Positions 1 through 10,638 of a stretch of 64,000 bases of DNA are shown one piece after another. The translations under genes were made by a program, and so were the position numbers. Each line of letters begins with the position of its first letter. Position 1 is the first letter of the stretch. The DNA is taken from assembly GCA_951640165.1 (NCBI GenBank), contig OX621234.1, forward strand, positions 27,594,549 through 27,658,548, in the 5' to 3' direction. Origin of the DNA: Pseudoips prasinana (lineage: Eukaryota; Arthropoda; Insecta; Lepidoptera; Nolidae). The notes beneath the pieces were generated by a model. It worked only from the letters and a program-made list of their open reading frames with translations. It was not told the origin of the DNA and made no database searches.

Positions 1-1399
1 CAACAAGAAAACTTACGTTCTATTTAAGCACGATATTGTTTCATTGAAAAAGGTCGAAAGTAGCGTAGCATATATGACGATATTTGTTATATTTTATGAG
101 TTTAGTCTACACTGTACAAAATACATAAATTAAATAAGAATATCGTCATTTTTGTAATAATATGGTCGCGAGAATTTGGCCGCCTATGCTAATTTTTATG
201 TAATTGTATTCTATTGAATATTTTGTGTATCCGACTTTAGAAATGATAGCAGACGAGTATTGTGCGCGGCCACTTGTAGGTATAACCTCAATATTAAACG
301 AGGGAAGTTTATATAAAACTTAATTATTATGATCATTAAGTTTTAACTAATACGTTAATTCTAATATATCCGACTATTCGTGTTAGATTATACTCGAGGT
401 TCAACATCTGCCCTTTGTTCTTACCACGTCTTAATTTTTAAGATCTCGCCATGCCGGACTTAAATGGCTGATGAAAGCCATACACATACATGACAGAAAA
501 TATAAGAGCTTTAGTATAATTTTCGTCACATGACTGCCCATTATGTAAGCAGTATATATAATCCGTAAAAGTCGCCAGTATGATGCACCAGTAAAAGTAT
601 GATTTCTTGTGGCCTGGTTGATTGAGGGGGAATGTGAAGCCGTCAGTCCCGGCTCGCATGATTATATCAATGGCAAATGTTACAAGTAATCAGGAGTGTA
701 ATAGAATCAGCACTACGGTTTAACCATCTTAGTTACTGCCTAAATATGGGTAGCGAGGTCTGGTAACAGTCGCTCTAGTTATTTGGATTTCAACTAAATG
801 ATCTAGTTCCTTACTATCTTACAGTTTTATTAGCATACATGTAAACCTTTATAAACAAGTGATTTTTGCGAGGACAATATTTAATTCTGGTCTTCAAATG
901 TTTCGATTTCACCCCTGTCCACAAGCTTGACATAAACACATTTTAAGAAAACGATTCCATTTGTGTTTTCCCGAAAAGCCGAGCAAGATTTACGAGGCCA
1001 AACAACATCGAATACAAACTAATGTTTTTCACAACGTTTTTTGTAGAAACTCTCGGTGTTTTACTTTCTTATCCGGCGTTGGGGCGACTTAAATTTTGCC
1101 TACATAATGGGCAATTCAAGCTATTTGAATACCGCTTGTTTAATTAAAGTAAATAACTTTTCTTACACAATGGAACCAGGCGTAATCAATATTATGTATT
1201 CCTAATTATCTAAATACCTGAATTCCTGACCGTTACACGAGAATAATTTTTCCATATAATTTATATATATATTGGAAACATTTTTAACTCACTTGAAAAG
1301 AAAGAAGTAAACAGTTGGACTGTATTTTATAAAAATTAATTTTATACATAATTTTAAATATCTGTATAAAATTTATTTAAAAATAATACAATCCATCAA
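1..1399. other. AT-rich non-coding DNA
   Basis: No coding region, splice-flanked exon, SINE or terminal repeat is recognisable here. A 73-codon open frame on the minus strand at 438-659 resembles nothing I know and is probably chance. Confidence 0.5.
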
Positions 1400-2030
1400 A
1401 TCCGTCATAAAAATAATGTAATATTTGATGATACCTCCCCTATCCCTATTAATAGCTTGCAATCTGTTTGTAATAAGTTAACTTTTGACGGAGTTTACAA
1501 ACATTCCGCCAAGAAACTGCCGACTGATACGGGACGTGTGAAAACGGGCAATTTCGTGCAGTAACACGAAGTCTTTCAAAACAAGCCCTGCGAAGGGAAC
1601 AACATGGTCTAACGGAATACTGTTTGTTCGATGTTTTGATTGATCCGATAATTGTTTAACGCCCAGGCACGAAAATTTCCACAAATCTCATCCCACTTTA
1701 ATGAAGGAATGCAATGCAACAATTTCCGGGTGCAACAATTTGCACAATGCTGTTTAGCATTGAGAAAACTAGGCGCGCTTTTCGATCGAGAGCGTATTTT
1801 TACTGTACATTCACTAGAGACTACCCTTCCTTCACGTCGCAGTTCATTTGGTACAACAACACTCGTTAGATCCCTATTATTGCGCAACGAGTTAGACACA
1901 ATGAAACGGTCATTTCAACTCTCCTTGGGCAACAGTTTGAGCGGCTTCTTCAGATGTAGTATAAAAGGTTTCGTAAAAACAATGAATGCAATGTCCGGAG
2001 ATGTGTACCGACACGGCGACTGATTAAATT
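1400..2030 (-). pseudogene. Tc1-like transposase relic
   Basis: Decayed DDE transposase, read on the minus strand in several frames. The upstream part (about 2030-1700) has DRFIVSNSLRNN followed by VPNELRREG and SECTVK, like the second helix-turn-helix of Tc1 transposases. Around 1684-1550, HVVPFAG, FVLLHEIARFHT and SRQFL match the region around the second catalytic Asp (usually HDNARPHTAR); here the Asp is replaced (HEIARFH). About 1455-1400 reads QAINRDRGGI, like the Tc1 C-terminus. The stretch carrying the third acidic residue (SPDLNPIEH in active copies) is missing, so there is an internal deletion as well as frameshifts. The element is non-functional. No convincing terminal inverted repeats were found. 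Confidence 0.7.
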
Positions 2031-2413
2031 GCGTAAATAAATAAGGTCATATTTTTATAGGGTATTAATGTGAACTGAAATATTGATGGCATAAATACCT
2101 ATTGTACTTTATGAAAAATTGGTGAAGGAATGCGAGTTGAAAGTATGGGTCGTTGTAGTTATAGATAACCATTAAAATTAGTTAAGATCTTCATAATTAC
2201 CTATTTACTGGTAATCATAAGTATTAGACTAATTTTAATTTTTAAAGTATGTCTTTTACACGAGTACGGAAATCAGCTGTACATTGTTTGCATTCTGTGA
2301 AGGAACAGTTGACAATTCTTAGTCTAAACAGTTATTGTTCTTGAATTATACGCACCTCTATTATAACTTTGCTGTGATTATTAAAATTTTCGCAATAACG
2401 TTCATGTTGAATA
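2031..2413. other. Non-coding spacer between two transposon relics
   Basis: AT-rich sequence; nothing recognised. Confidence 0.4.
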
Positions 2414-2415
2414 TA

Positions 2416-3677
2416 CAAGGTGTCCCAAAAGAAAGTTTATGTTTAGTGGACCCATTAAAAAAAAGTAAACCATCATGGGCAATTTGTTTATTATTTATTA
2501 AAGTACACACTTTGGGAATTCATTTCGTAAAAATAATATGGTCGAAATGTAAACCCTCGCGGTCACGGCAGTCATTTATACGAACACTAATATTTCTTAT
2601 GACAGCTCGGCACGTAGACTCTGTGATAGCTCTGACTCTGTCATTACTTGATGGATATTTTCTATTAAATGCGCCAGAGAAGTTGGTCTATTGGCATAAA
2701 CTTTAGATAACCCCACAGGAAAATGTCCATAGGGGTTAAATCAGGACTGCGTGGAGGCCAATTTATGTCACCTCTCCTGGACATCAATTTGCGATACAAA
2801 ATTTCACGAACTCGTGGCAGAGATGTGTTGGACCTGTGTGACGTTGCTCCGTCCTGCTGAAACCATGTTCTTTGATCAGGGAAGATTTGCAATTCAGGAA
2901 CCAAGAAGTTGTCTAACATATCCACATAACGCTCCGAATTGACTGTTACTGCACGTCCTCTTTCATCTTTAAAAAAGTTAGGGCCGATAATTGCTCGCGC
3001 CGACATCGCAGCCCATACGGTCACTTTAGGGGAATGTAGAGGTTTCTGATGCTTGCGTTTTCGATTTGTCACACTCCACTAGCGGCAGCTTTGCTTATTC
3101 ACATGCTCATTTAGATGAAAATTAGCTTCATCCGAAAACAAGATGTTAGTAAATGTTGTAAAGCGCTCAATTACCTGGTGTGCGAAGTCAAGCCTTTGAC
3201 TGGCATCCTGGGGCTTTAATTCTTGTACCAATTGAATTTTATAGGGGTGCAACTTTAGGTCTTTGTGCGTAGTACGGTGTAAAGAAGATCTAGGCAAATT
3301 TAACATTAACATTTTTGGTTAACAATCTCCACGTTTTCTGCCATTCTTGATGATATTGGTCTCCCCGTTTTTGGTTTTTCCAATGTTGTGCCGTCTCTTT
3401 AAATTTCTTCACCCATTTTTGTATTAGTGGTATGCTTGGTGCCTCATTTAAGTGGCTAAAACCACGAATATTTCAGAATCTTCTACGAGCCGCAGTTGCC
3501 GAATCACTGTTTTTGTAAAACTCGCACGCGCAACGCGCGGTCTTCTCCCGAAAAGCTCTCCATAGCGACTAAATTCCCACGAGCCTGGCTACCGATTAAC
3601 ATAACCCCGCGCCCCTCGGATACGTTGCGTTCACGCAGGAAGCTAAACAAATATAAACTTTCTTTTCGGCCACCTTG
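2416..3677 (-). mobile_element. Mariner-type DNA transposon with terminal inverted repeats
   Basis: The ends are inverted repeats of about 25 bp. The left begins CAAGGTGTCCCAAAAGAAAG and the right, reverse-complemented, begins CAAGGTGGCCGAAAAGAAAG. Both are flanked by TA (2414-2415 and 3678-3679), the target duplication of the Tc1/mariner superfamily. The 1262-bp length is normal for a full-length mariner. The single gene inside, on the minus strand, is frame-disrupted, so the copy is probably not autonomous, although its ends look good enough to be recognised in trans. Confidence 0.85.
2665..3480 (-). pseudogene. Mariner-type transposase, split by frameshifts
   Basis: DDE/D transposase of the mariner group common in insects. 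The N-terminal part (about 3480-3320) reads PSIPLIQKWVKKFKET and is frame-broken; it resembles the DNA-binding helix-turn-helix. The next frame (3312-3079) has HKDLKLHPYKIQLVQEL and the first catalytic motif FSDEANFHL. The last frame (3072-2665) has KVTVWAAMSA and IIGPNFF, the second Asp in WFQQDGATSH, and the third in WPPRSPDLTPMDIFLWGYLK. All three acidic motifs survive, but a stop or frameshift near 3072-3079 separates the first from the others, and the N-terminus is broken again. It lies inside the 2416-3677 inverted repeats. Confidence 0.85.
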
Positions 3678-3679
3678 TA

Positions 3680-4386
3680 TTATAGGTATATATAATACAA
3701 AAAGTTGTTTTGACGGGGTTTGAAACAAGAAAAAGTAGGGCGACAAAGAAGTAGATCTTTTATTCTGACTGGCCCTTCAGTGCAGAATAAAACATCTGCT
3801 ATTCAACACGCTCTTCTGACATGTGTAGGATATGTCCGCACCGCCAAAGTTGCCGAAAGCGACAACGCGATGTGCAGCTCCTCACGCGTAAAGATATTCC
3901 ACGACACATGAAAACATGCAATATCGAGACCTTTAATTTGGGAAGAATTGGAGCGGGATTGTCAAGGGGCAAGTACGGGCTTTAGAGGAGCAGTGAAAAT
4001 CTGAGCTCGATACAAAACGCAACGCTCTGAAAGCCTGAGAACCCGCGATTATTCAATACAATTATGTTGAAGAGAAACTCTCGTGCGTTCAGTGCGCACG
4101 ACGGTTCATTAAGAGGATTGGTTTTGTCAGCCAACACCGTATCGACTAGGAGTTGAAGCGGTCGCCATGACCAAAAATCGGCCGGAACAATTGTCATAAG
4201 TTTTCAGCAAAAAAGGGATACTCTTTCTCATTTTTATGTTTATTAGGATCGTCTCAGTATTGAGAAGCGTACGCTTCAGGACTAGATTGATGGTGGTAAG
4301 CTACCAAAATTATACGGCCATCGTACTCAAAACTACGTAGCCATGTTTATTTGCTTTTGCATTGATTGCTTAAATTAGTTTTAATA
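3680..4386. other. Unassigned DNA, more GC-rich than its surroundings
   Basis: This stretch has higher GC than its neighbours. Short open frames occur at 3720-3911 (+) and 3982-4197 (-), but neither shows a motif I recognise. It could be an old retrotransposon fragment. No ends or target duplication were found. Confidence 0.3.
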
Positions 4387-4389
4387 AGG

Positions 4390-4855
4390 GCGGCTTGCAC
4401 GAAATTTCGTTTAAATATATCTTAAACAAATTTAACTAAATATGTTTAAATCGATAAATGTGTTTAACATGATTACGTTTAATGACCTCTTGCATCACGT
4501 TAAATGCGTTTATCGTGTCGGTATAGCAGTTTCCCTACATTTCGTTATACGTAAGTAACAAATGACACTATTTTTTAAACCAAAATTTCGTTTTTCTGCG
4601 CGAAAGTGTGCGTAAATTGAATCCTCTATGTCATGGAAACATAACCTTTCAAAATAAATGTCAATTTTTGCTAAACGCATTTAGCTGCGCTAAATAGCTA
4701 TTCATGGGTTTCGTTTTTCGTCGTTTAACTTTGACAGCTCTCTAAACGCGTTTAGCGACTTATTTAGCATGGTGCAAGGCGTTGCAATGACTTAAACGTG
4801 AATTTTAATTTAAATTGGATTTCAATAGTATTTAGTGCTATGGTGCAAGCCGCCC
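4390..4855. mobile_element. 466-bp MITE with TAA target duplication (Harbinger-like)
   Basis: The two ends are inverted copies of GGGCGGCTTGCAC, and each is flanked by TAA (4387-4389 and 4856-4858). A 3-bp TAA/TWA duplication and a GGG-starting end are typical of PIF/Harbinger elements. There is no coding capacity. The interior is rich in TTTAA-containing words and in variants of AAACGCGTTTAGCG, so it has internal symmetry. The class assignment is inferred from the ends only. Confidence 0.75.
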
Positions 4856-4858
4856 TAA

Positions 4859-5181
4859 GTAATACAAAAATACGTTTTCCTATTACCCGAGAACATATTA
4901 CTCAAAAGGTTTTAATTTAATCGTTTACACGCGCACAGTAACTGCAAATGAATTCTCGATTACGTTAAAATCCTGCTTCAGCTATCATAAACAACAACGT
5001 AAAATAATTAAAACTTCACAACAAAACTGGAATATTAATTAACGAACATCCGTTTAAGTCTAAATAGAATATATAGTACACTCATTAGCATAAAAGTGTG
5101 CAGTGCCTAATAATTAGACTTACTATAAAGAGCTTTTGCTACAATGATTGCAATGGACCACTTAACGAAAGATAGATTAAT
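4859..5181. other. Non-coding spacer
   Basis: AT-rich; nothing recognised. Confidence 0.4.
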
Positions 5182-5343
5182 TTGATGATGTGGTCCCGGG
5201 CGATTTCGGCCACGGCAACCGCTTTTTCTCTTAGCCGACGTTCGTGTGCTCGCATGTGACTTATGTAGCCAATTTTAATAGAAAAAATCGTCGCACATTG
5301 CGGACATGTGAGAACACCATTATAATAATTGTAATTGATCGCC
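5182..5343 (-). pseudogene. C2H2 zinc-finger scrap of a retrotransposon ORF
   Basis: About 54 open codons on the minus strand contain a single C2H2 finger, CPQCATIFSIKIGYISHMRAH (Cys-X2-Cys, then His-X3-His), followed by a basic, alanine-rich tail (RRLREKAVAVAEIARDH). Fingers of the form CPxC...F...IGxISHxRxH are a known C-terminal feature of RTE-like retrotransposon proteins, so this is most simply the tail of an inserted LINE. No start codon, splice sites or reverse-transcriptase sequence adjoin it. A host zinc-finger exon is a less likely alternative. Confidence 0.5.
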
Positions 5344-5609
5344 GCAGGTATGTGTATTATGTATGTGTGTTACAGGTTTCCTTGTTTTGTAAATAAGTTT
5401 TATTTAATATGTACTTATAGAATGCTGTAGAGACGGTTCTAAATCGGCCCTCATAAAAAAATGTATAAGTCAGTTGTGTAAACCGAAACAGTGATTCTAT
5501 TGTAGTATTTATACAGCGAAGGTTAACCTAACGGGCCCTCAGCAGCTCCCGGGATGGTACCCGGGACGTCAAAAATGTTGTAATAACAAAATTATCGAGA
5601 GGCCAGTTC

Positions 5610-5860
5610 AGCTCTTCGCCAGTGGCTCTCATCGTTAAGTGGTCGGTGAGGTTAAGCATCTATGTCCGCGGTTATTTCGAAGATGGGTGACGGCCAAAAT
5701 GGTTTAACTTCTGGGCTTATTCGTGCTACACAAGGTGCGATTAGCTGTCGGTCCCGGTCGTAGTCATTAGACAACGATCGTTAAGCCCCGTCAGTGGCCT
5801 AATTGACGGCTTGAACTAGGGTTACAACCGCTCATAATGTTAGTAAGTAATATAGTGCCT
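5610..5860 (+). repeat. SINE-like repeat with a 5S-rRNA-like head
   Basis: The part at 5646-5695 reads GAGGTTAAGCATC, then CCGCGGTTATTTCG, then AGATGGGTGACGGCC. This follows the internal control region of 5S rRNA (GAAGTTAAGC...GCGGTTAGTACTTGGATGGGTGACCGCC). The unrelated body has GCTGTCGGTCCCGGTCGTAG and the element ends in GTTAGTAAGTAA. A second copy lies at 54975-55171 with the same ending. It is therefore probably a 5S-derived (SINE3-type) short retroelement and not a functional 5S gene. Confidence 0.6.
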
Positions 5861-8319
5861 ACATTGAATATACGGCATGAATTGTAATTAAAACGACGCA
5901 AAGTATACATAACACGAATCATATCAACTAATTCCAGGGTCAGTTCCGGGCCTAAAACTTTTAATTAGAAGTCGACTGCTAAAATGTGTGTTCACTGAGA
6001 TTGTATTGTTGATCGCTAGACTATCTACACAATATTCGGATTTAGCTGATCTTTGTCATTTTTAGATTTATTGAAAGAGTTTTATGTTCTAAGAGGTTGA
6101 TATGAATCATAATCTAGGAAAGATTATTTCTATATTCGTATGAGTACGATGTCTTCTATACAATTCTGACTATTTACAAGCGCTTTTTTAAAGTCTACGT
6201 GAATAAAAACCTTATTTATTTTATATATAATACCGTTAATTGGTCATCGGACAGTTATCATGTAATATCTAAATGTTGTCTGTGTGGTGAGGAAATGAAA
6301 TAATGAAATTTATTCAGCACTTGGGTATTAACATACACTTGTACTTGTCAAGCTCACAATGCAATACATAAACATAGTTGAATACAGTATTAAAGTATCA
6401 AACATACTTTGAATAAGTCCGTCCGTGCGGTCTTTTTAGTGACATATATTTTTTATTCCTTTAATTAAGTACAAAATAGCAAGTTGAGAAGTTGGCTAGC
6501 GCAAAAGGCTCTCGACCAGTAAGTTCATTTAAGCGGATATTACCGGAGGCCATGAGGGGGCTGCTGAAGTAAGAAGGCGGAATTATAAATGAGGGTCTGA
6601 TCACTTGCACGGGATTGCCGATTACGTGTTAAGGGGTCAATGAGATCCTCGCCGCTAGCTAGCCTGCCCTAGCAAGCCTGCGGCTTTCTCTCGCTACCTA
6701 GCTGGGCGACCGCCACAAAGCAACTCCGGGCTTGCTTTTTTCGTCTTTAGCTTTTTATTTTCGTTTTTTTTTTCATCTTGTTATTGACAGTGTGGTTGGC
6801 TGGTATGTAGACTAATAATGTACGCACAGAACCGTTGTCATCTAGTTACTCAAAATAATTGTATTTGTGTGCTTAATTTAATAATAATGTTTATTACACA
6901 TGTACGACGTCATGTCTAGTAGTGCAAGCTTATGTGAGGAAGTATTAAAAAGTAATGCTTTTACTATATTTTAGGTACCTATACAAATTAATTTGTATTT
7001 TTCTCCATACACTTCAATTTATCATATATTTAATTTTAAGTTCTATTTTTGGTATTTGTTATTAGATAATGTTCTAGTCTTAATTAATTATAAGCTGTAA
7101 CTAGTGCATGCGGTGTCAACCTATTATTAATTGTTGCACCTGATAATTTTCCGTGTTTAATATAATTTATTAATGTATCGTGCAAACAATTGTTGGTTGA
7201 CCTTAAATAAATAAATAAATAGGGTACTTACATATATCTATTGTCATTTTCGGGGTTCGAACCAACCAAGTAAGTTAGGGCTTTTGGTGGCTTTTGTAGC
7301 ATTTCGAGAATGTTCTAGTGTGAATACTAGAAAATAAAACAAAAACGATAGTAGATGAAAGAGACGTACAAAATTCTTACCAAAAAAAATATATTATTTT
7401 TTGAATAACCTACAAGGATAAGATAAGAGAAGATAAATGTATTTGCCTTAAACAAGGTAATTACAGTCTTATAAATTATTAGAAGTTACGACATGTCCAA
7501 AGAGATACTGGTATGCAAATATTACACAAAGGGATGCTAATTAATTATTTTATATCAGACACTGTGGTCAGCTAGCATTATGAGAAAATATAAAAATCCC
7601 ACCATTATGTCATATACAAACTGCTTGAAAAAGCAAAACTAAATAAGAAACCTAGTTAAAAGTAGTAGTAGGTAGTTATAAAACACTAAATACCTACAAA
7701 ATGTAATAATTTGTTTTAACCCTTTATTTAATCATGGCAGAGGGGTGGTTTCTATAGGTTTCAATGGATAATTTAAGCATGTTGATATAAAATGCCACGG
7801 AGAAAATTACCTTATTGCCTTAAAAATATAGACTTATATTAAACTACGGAACATTTGTCTATATGGTCCAATGTTGAGCGTGTAGGTACCCGATAGGGTG
7901 AGTTGAAGGCCCTCGCTGTCGCATTTTGCATAGTATTCACCTTGATATGGAATAGTGCGTGATTCGAATATTCATTAAATTCACCGGTACAATATAGGCT
8001 ACGATACATTTATGCGACACTTTGAGGGAGGCTTGAGTTTCAGGAGTGACGTTTAATTACTTTTATTCAAGCTATGGATATGTTGGGCGCGTTGAATACG
8101 AGGCGGCCAGGTAACGTCGTTCTCTCTTAGACAACACGTGGCTAAACTAGTAATTCCTACGAATATCCGGCGCCCACGAGAGATTATGTCGTATTAAACT
8201 CTACCTTTATTGCAGACATAAATAATTATGGGAAATATTTAGTAACATATTTATTTGCGCGTTGCCTTTCATGACGCCGCCGCGCCGTGAAGTTACAATG
8301 ATTACTATTTTGTCACTAT
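5861..8319. other. Non-coding DNA with one GC-richer patch
   Basis: Mostly AT-rich. A patch at about 6480-6740, with paired words such as GCTAGCTAGCCTGCC and AGCAAGCCTGCGGC, stands out in GC content and may be a retroelement 5' region. At 7180-7210, TTGGTTGACC followed by TTAAATAAATAAATAAAT looks like a retroposon 3' tail. No coding region was recognised. Confidence 0.4.
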
Positions 8320-8499
8320 TAGGGGAGAGCAGGTAGGATTCGTACACTTTTTAATCTAAGCCGTGTAAAAAAATAACTTTAATCTTTTTCAAAATAATTT
8401 CAATGCTGCTATATGCCAGACATATTTGGCTTTAATTATACTGAAGTGGAGTTTAGATACAAACTAAAATGACGAAGCTACGACAACTTTGCAAAAAAA

Positions 8500-8582
8500 T
8501 GGAAAACGTACGAAACTACCCCACACATGGGGTACCTTCGTACATCGTGTGGGGCACGTTCGTACAGTATGGGGGACCTATA
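8500..8582. repeat. Left subterminal repeat cluster of the pogo-like element
   Basis: Within 80 bases the words ACGTACGAAACTACCCCA, TGGGGTACCTTCGTAC and TGGGGCACGTTCGTACAG occur in both orientations, all variants of TTCGTAC next to GGGGTACC. The terminal repeat itself carries ATTCGTAC. They may be transposase-binding sites. Confidence 0.6.
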
Positions 8583-8809
8583 GGATTTTCTTGTACCAAC
8601 AAGAAAATCCTATTTTTATTTTCAATATAATTTAATCATGTATTAGACAAAGTTAATAGAATCACTCTTCACGTAGTAATAATTAACGCTTATTGTTTTT
8701 AAAGAGCTTAGCCACCAAAACATAACAGTTTTATTCATCTTATTTGTTAATAAAAGAACAAATAAATTAACATTATAAAATTTCCCATAACAAGGTATAT
8801 TATATTATA

Positions 8810-9640
8810 TTATATTATCTTATGTATTTTATAGGTACTATCCAATATTATAGATAGATAGATCTTTTTCGAAGCTAAATATATGAGCAGTTCTTGCCGT
8901 AAAAGCAGATTTTGATATCGATAATATTGTAGCACATCTGAGGTGTAAAAAGTACTCTCATCCTTGCTAGTAGGAAAAACAAATTTACAGGTTCCAGGCT
9001 TTCTCAAAAATGCAACTTTGTATTCGACGGGACTATATTTTTCAAGCAGCTGCCCAATAAATTGACTTTTTTCTCTGAAACTTTCCCATTGGAAAGCTTT
9101 GATATTCTCGGTCAGAACTGGAATTTCTGTCTCGGAATCTGATACTTCAGATGTCTCTTCGATGGGAGAACAAGAAATTTCTCTTAAGCCTATATTAACC
9201 TCGTCCTTACAATCTGTCTCACCATCACAATCAGTTTCATCCGGACTATTGATCTTCACAGTCATATATTACCTCTTTCGCTTAGTTATTCCTGAAGTTT
9301 TCTTCTGAATGTTTGTTGGGGTTCTTCTATCTGATAATAAATTTAGTGCTCGCTTCATCTCCTTAGCTATTGTTTACTTTCTTGCTCTTGCTTATTCAGC
9401 TTTTATGCTTTTCCCATTTATTCTAGTATATATTCTTGATTTTCCTGGCAGTTTTCCTTTCTTTGACTTTTTTAACACATCTTTGTCTAATTTGATAAGG
9501 CCGTATACTTTCTAGTGTTATTAATCCTACAGTTGATAACAATATAGGCGCGGTTGCATCTTGTGATAGCAAGGTAGGTGTAATAGGTATCTGGCACATT
9601 CGCATCTTGGCCCGCTGTAGAAGATGAATCTACCTTGTTC
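8810..9640 (-). pseudogene. Decayed C-terminal part of a pogo-like transposase
   Basis: The longest intact piece (9265-8810, 151 codons) is acidic at first (DETDCDGETDCKDE, SETEIPVL) and then has YKVAFLRKPGTCKFVFPTSK and FYTSDVLQYY. The V-x-F-x-RK-x-G...F-x-F/W-P pattern occurs at the C-terminus of many insect pogo/jerky-like transposases. Upstream in the same frame, after one in-frame TAA at about 9270, come MKRALNLLSDRRTPTNIQ and KKTSGITKRKR. Further upstream in another frame (9605-9423) are LITLESIRPY and a KKVKERKTARK basic run, like the linker after the DDE domain. Stops and frameshifts make it non-functional. It lies inside the 8322-10230 inverted repeats. Confidence 0.55.
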
Positions 9641-9807
9641 TTATCCTTTGTTTTACAAATATTTGTGGCATGTTCTGTAATATTAATATTAATTGTTTAT
9701 ATATAAGTACTTATATTTTTTTATAATATGTGTGCATATTGGGCAAATAAAGATATGTGAGAAAATATATTAATAGTAATCAATCTTTATTACCAAGCAG
9801 TTAGGAA

Positions 9808-9872
9808 TGAGGAGCATTCGTACAGTACGAATCTACCCCATTCATAACTGTACGAAGGTACCCCAAATGGAG
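9808..9872. repeat. Right subterminal repeat cluster of the pogo-like element
   Basis: Contains ATTCGTACAGTACGAATC followed by TACCCCA, and CTGTACGAAGGTACCCCA. These are the same words as in the left cluster at 8500-8582, mostly inverted. Another copy, CTGTACGAATGCTCCC, lies at about 10189, just inside the right end. Confidence 0.6.
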
Positions 9873-10232
9873 AACTTAATAAATTAATTGAAAATAAAAT
9901 AAACCGTTCTAGTTAGACTAAAATTACCATTTACATATTAAACCAAGATATCACCCCGTTAACTATATTAGGACCCTAATATCATTCGTGCAAAACTTAT
10001 AACAGCTAAGCGCGGTCAAAAGTGAATACAAAAAATACTTACGGAGACCGAAAACACGTATCGACTTGCTCCGTCGAAGCCAATGGCCGCACTGTCGTCC
10101 CGCCCCGTGGGTACACTATGCGTATGAGCGGGAGTCACTCACACAAACGCGAGCACGTCAATGTGTTGGATAGTGAAAATATCACCACTGTACGAATGCT
10201 CCCTGTGTACGAATCCTACCTGCTCTCCCCTA

Positions 10233-10638
10233 CAGATGTCACGAATTCGCGCGGTCACAAATGTGAAAATAATATATAAATAATAATAAAAATGAGTATT
10301 ATTAGCCGTTCCAGACATCCGGTGGTAACTTAAACGACAAAAGTCAGTCAGTCTTGAAATTTGTTTATAACAATAGAAAATAATTTATAACAACTTAAAA
10401 AAATAATTCTTCTTTTAACTTGGGATATATTGAAGCCTGAGGTATGACTTGGCTATTTTTCATATACGAACTACCCTCACAAGTTCTAAAGCTGTAAGTT
10501 CTCTTATTTTATTCTTCCGGAGATTTGACTTGCTGGTAGAAACTAACCATCGGTCATAAGGACTGGTTTAGTAGTACTTCACAATAATTCGTATATAACA
10601 ACAAGTCAAGTCAGGCCTTAGCTTTCATTATATTACTA
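10233..10638. other. Non-coding spacer between two DNA transposons
   Basis: AT-rich; nothing recognised. Confidence 0.4.

Larger units (their letters stand above)
8322..10230 (-). mobile_element. 1.9-kb DNA transposon with perfect 26-bp inverted ends (pogo-like?)
   Basis: The first 26 bases (starting GGGGAGAGCAGGTAGGATTC) are the exact reverse complement of the last 26, and TA flanks both sides (8320-8321, 10231-10232), which fits the Tc1/mariner/pogo superfamily. Inside, a decayed minus-strand ORF (8810-9640) resembles only the C-terminal part of pogo/Tigger/jerky-like transposases; no DDE domain remains, so this is an internally deleted, non-autonomous copy. Extra copies of a GTACGAA/CCCCA word pair sit near both ends. 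The perfect ends suggest recent mobilisation or recent end conversion. Family assignment is an inference. Confidence 0.8.

Noticed and set aside
7261..8319. LTR retrotransposon
   Set aside because: I looked for direct repeats, primer-binding sites and gag-pol motifs here and elsewhere in the window and found none.
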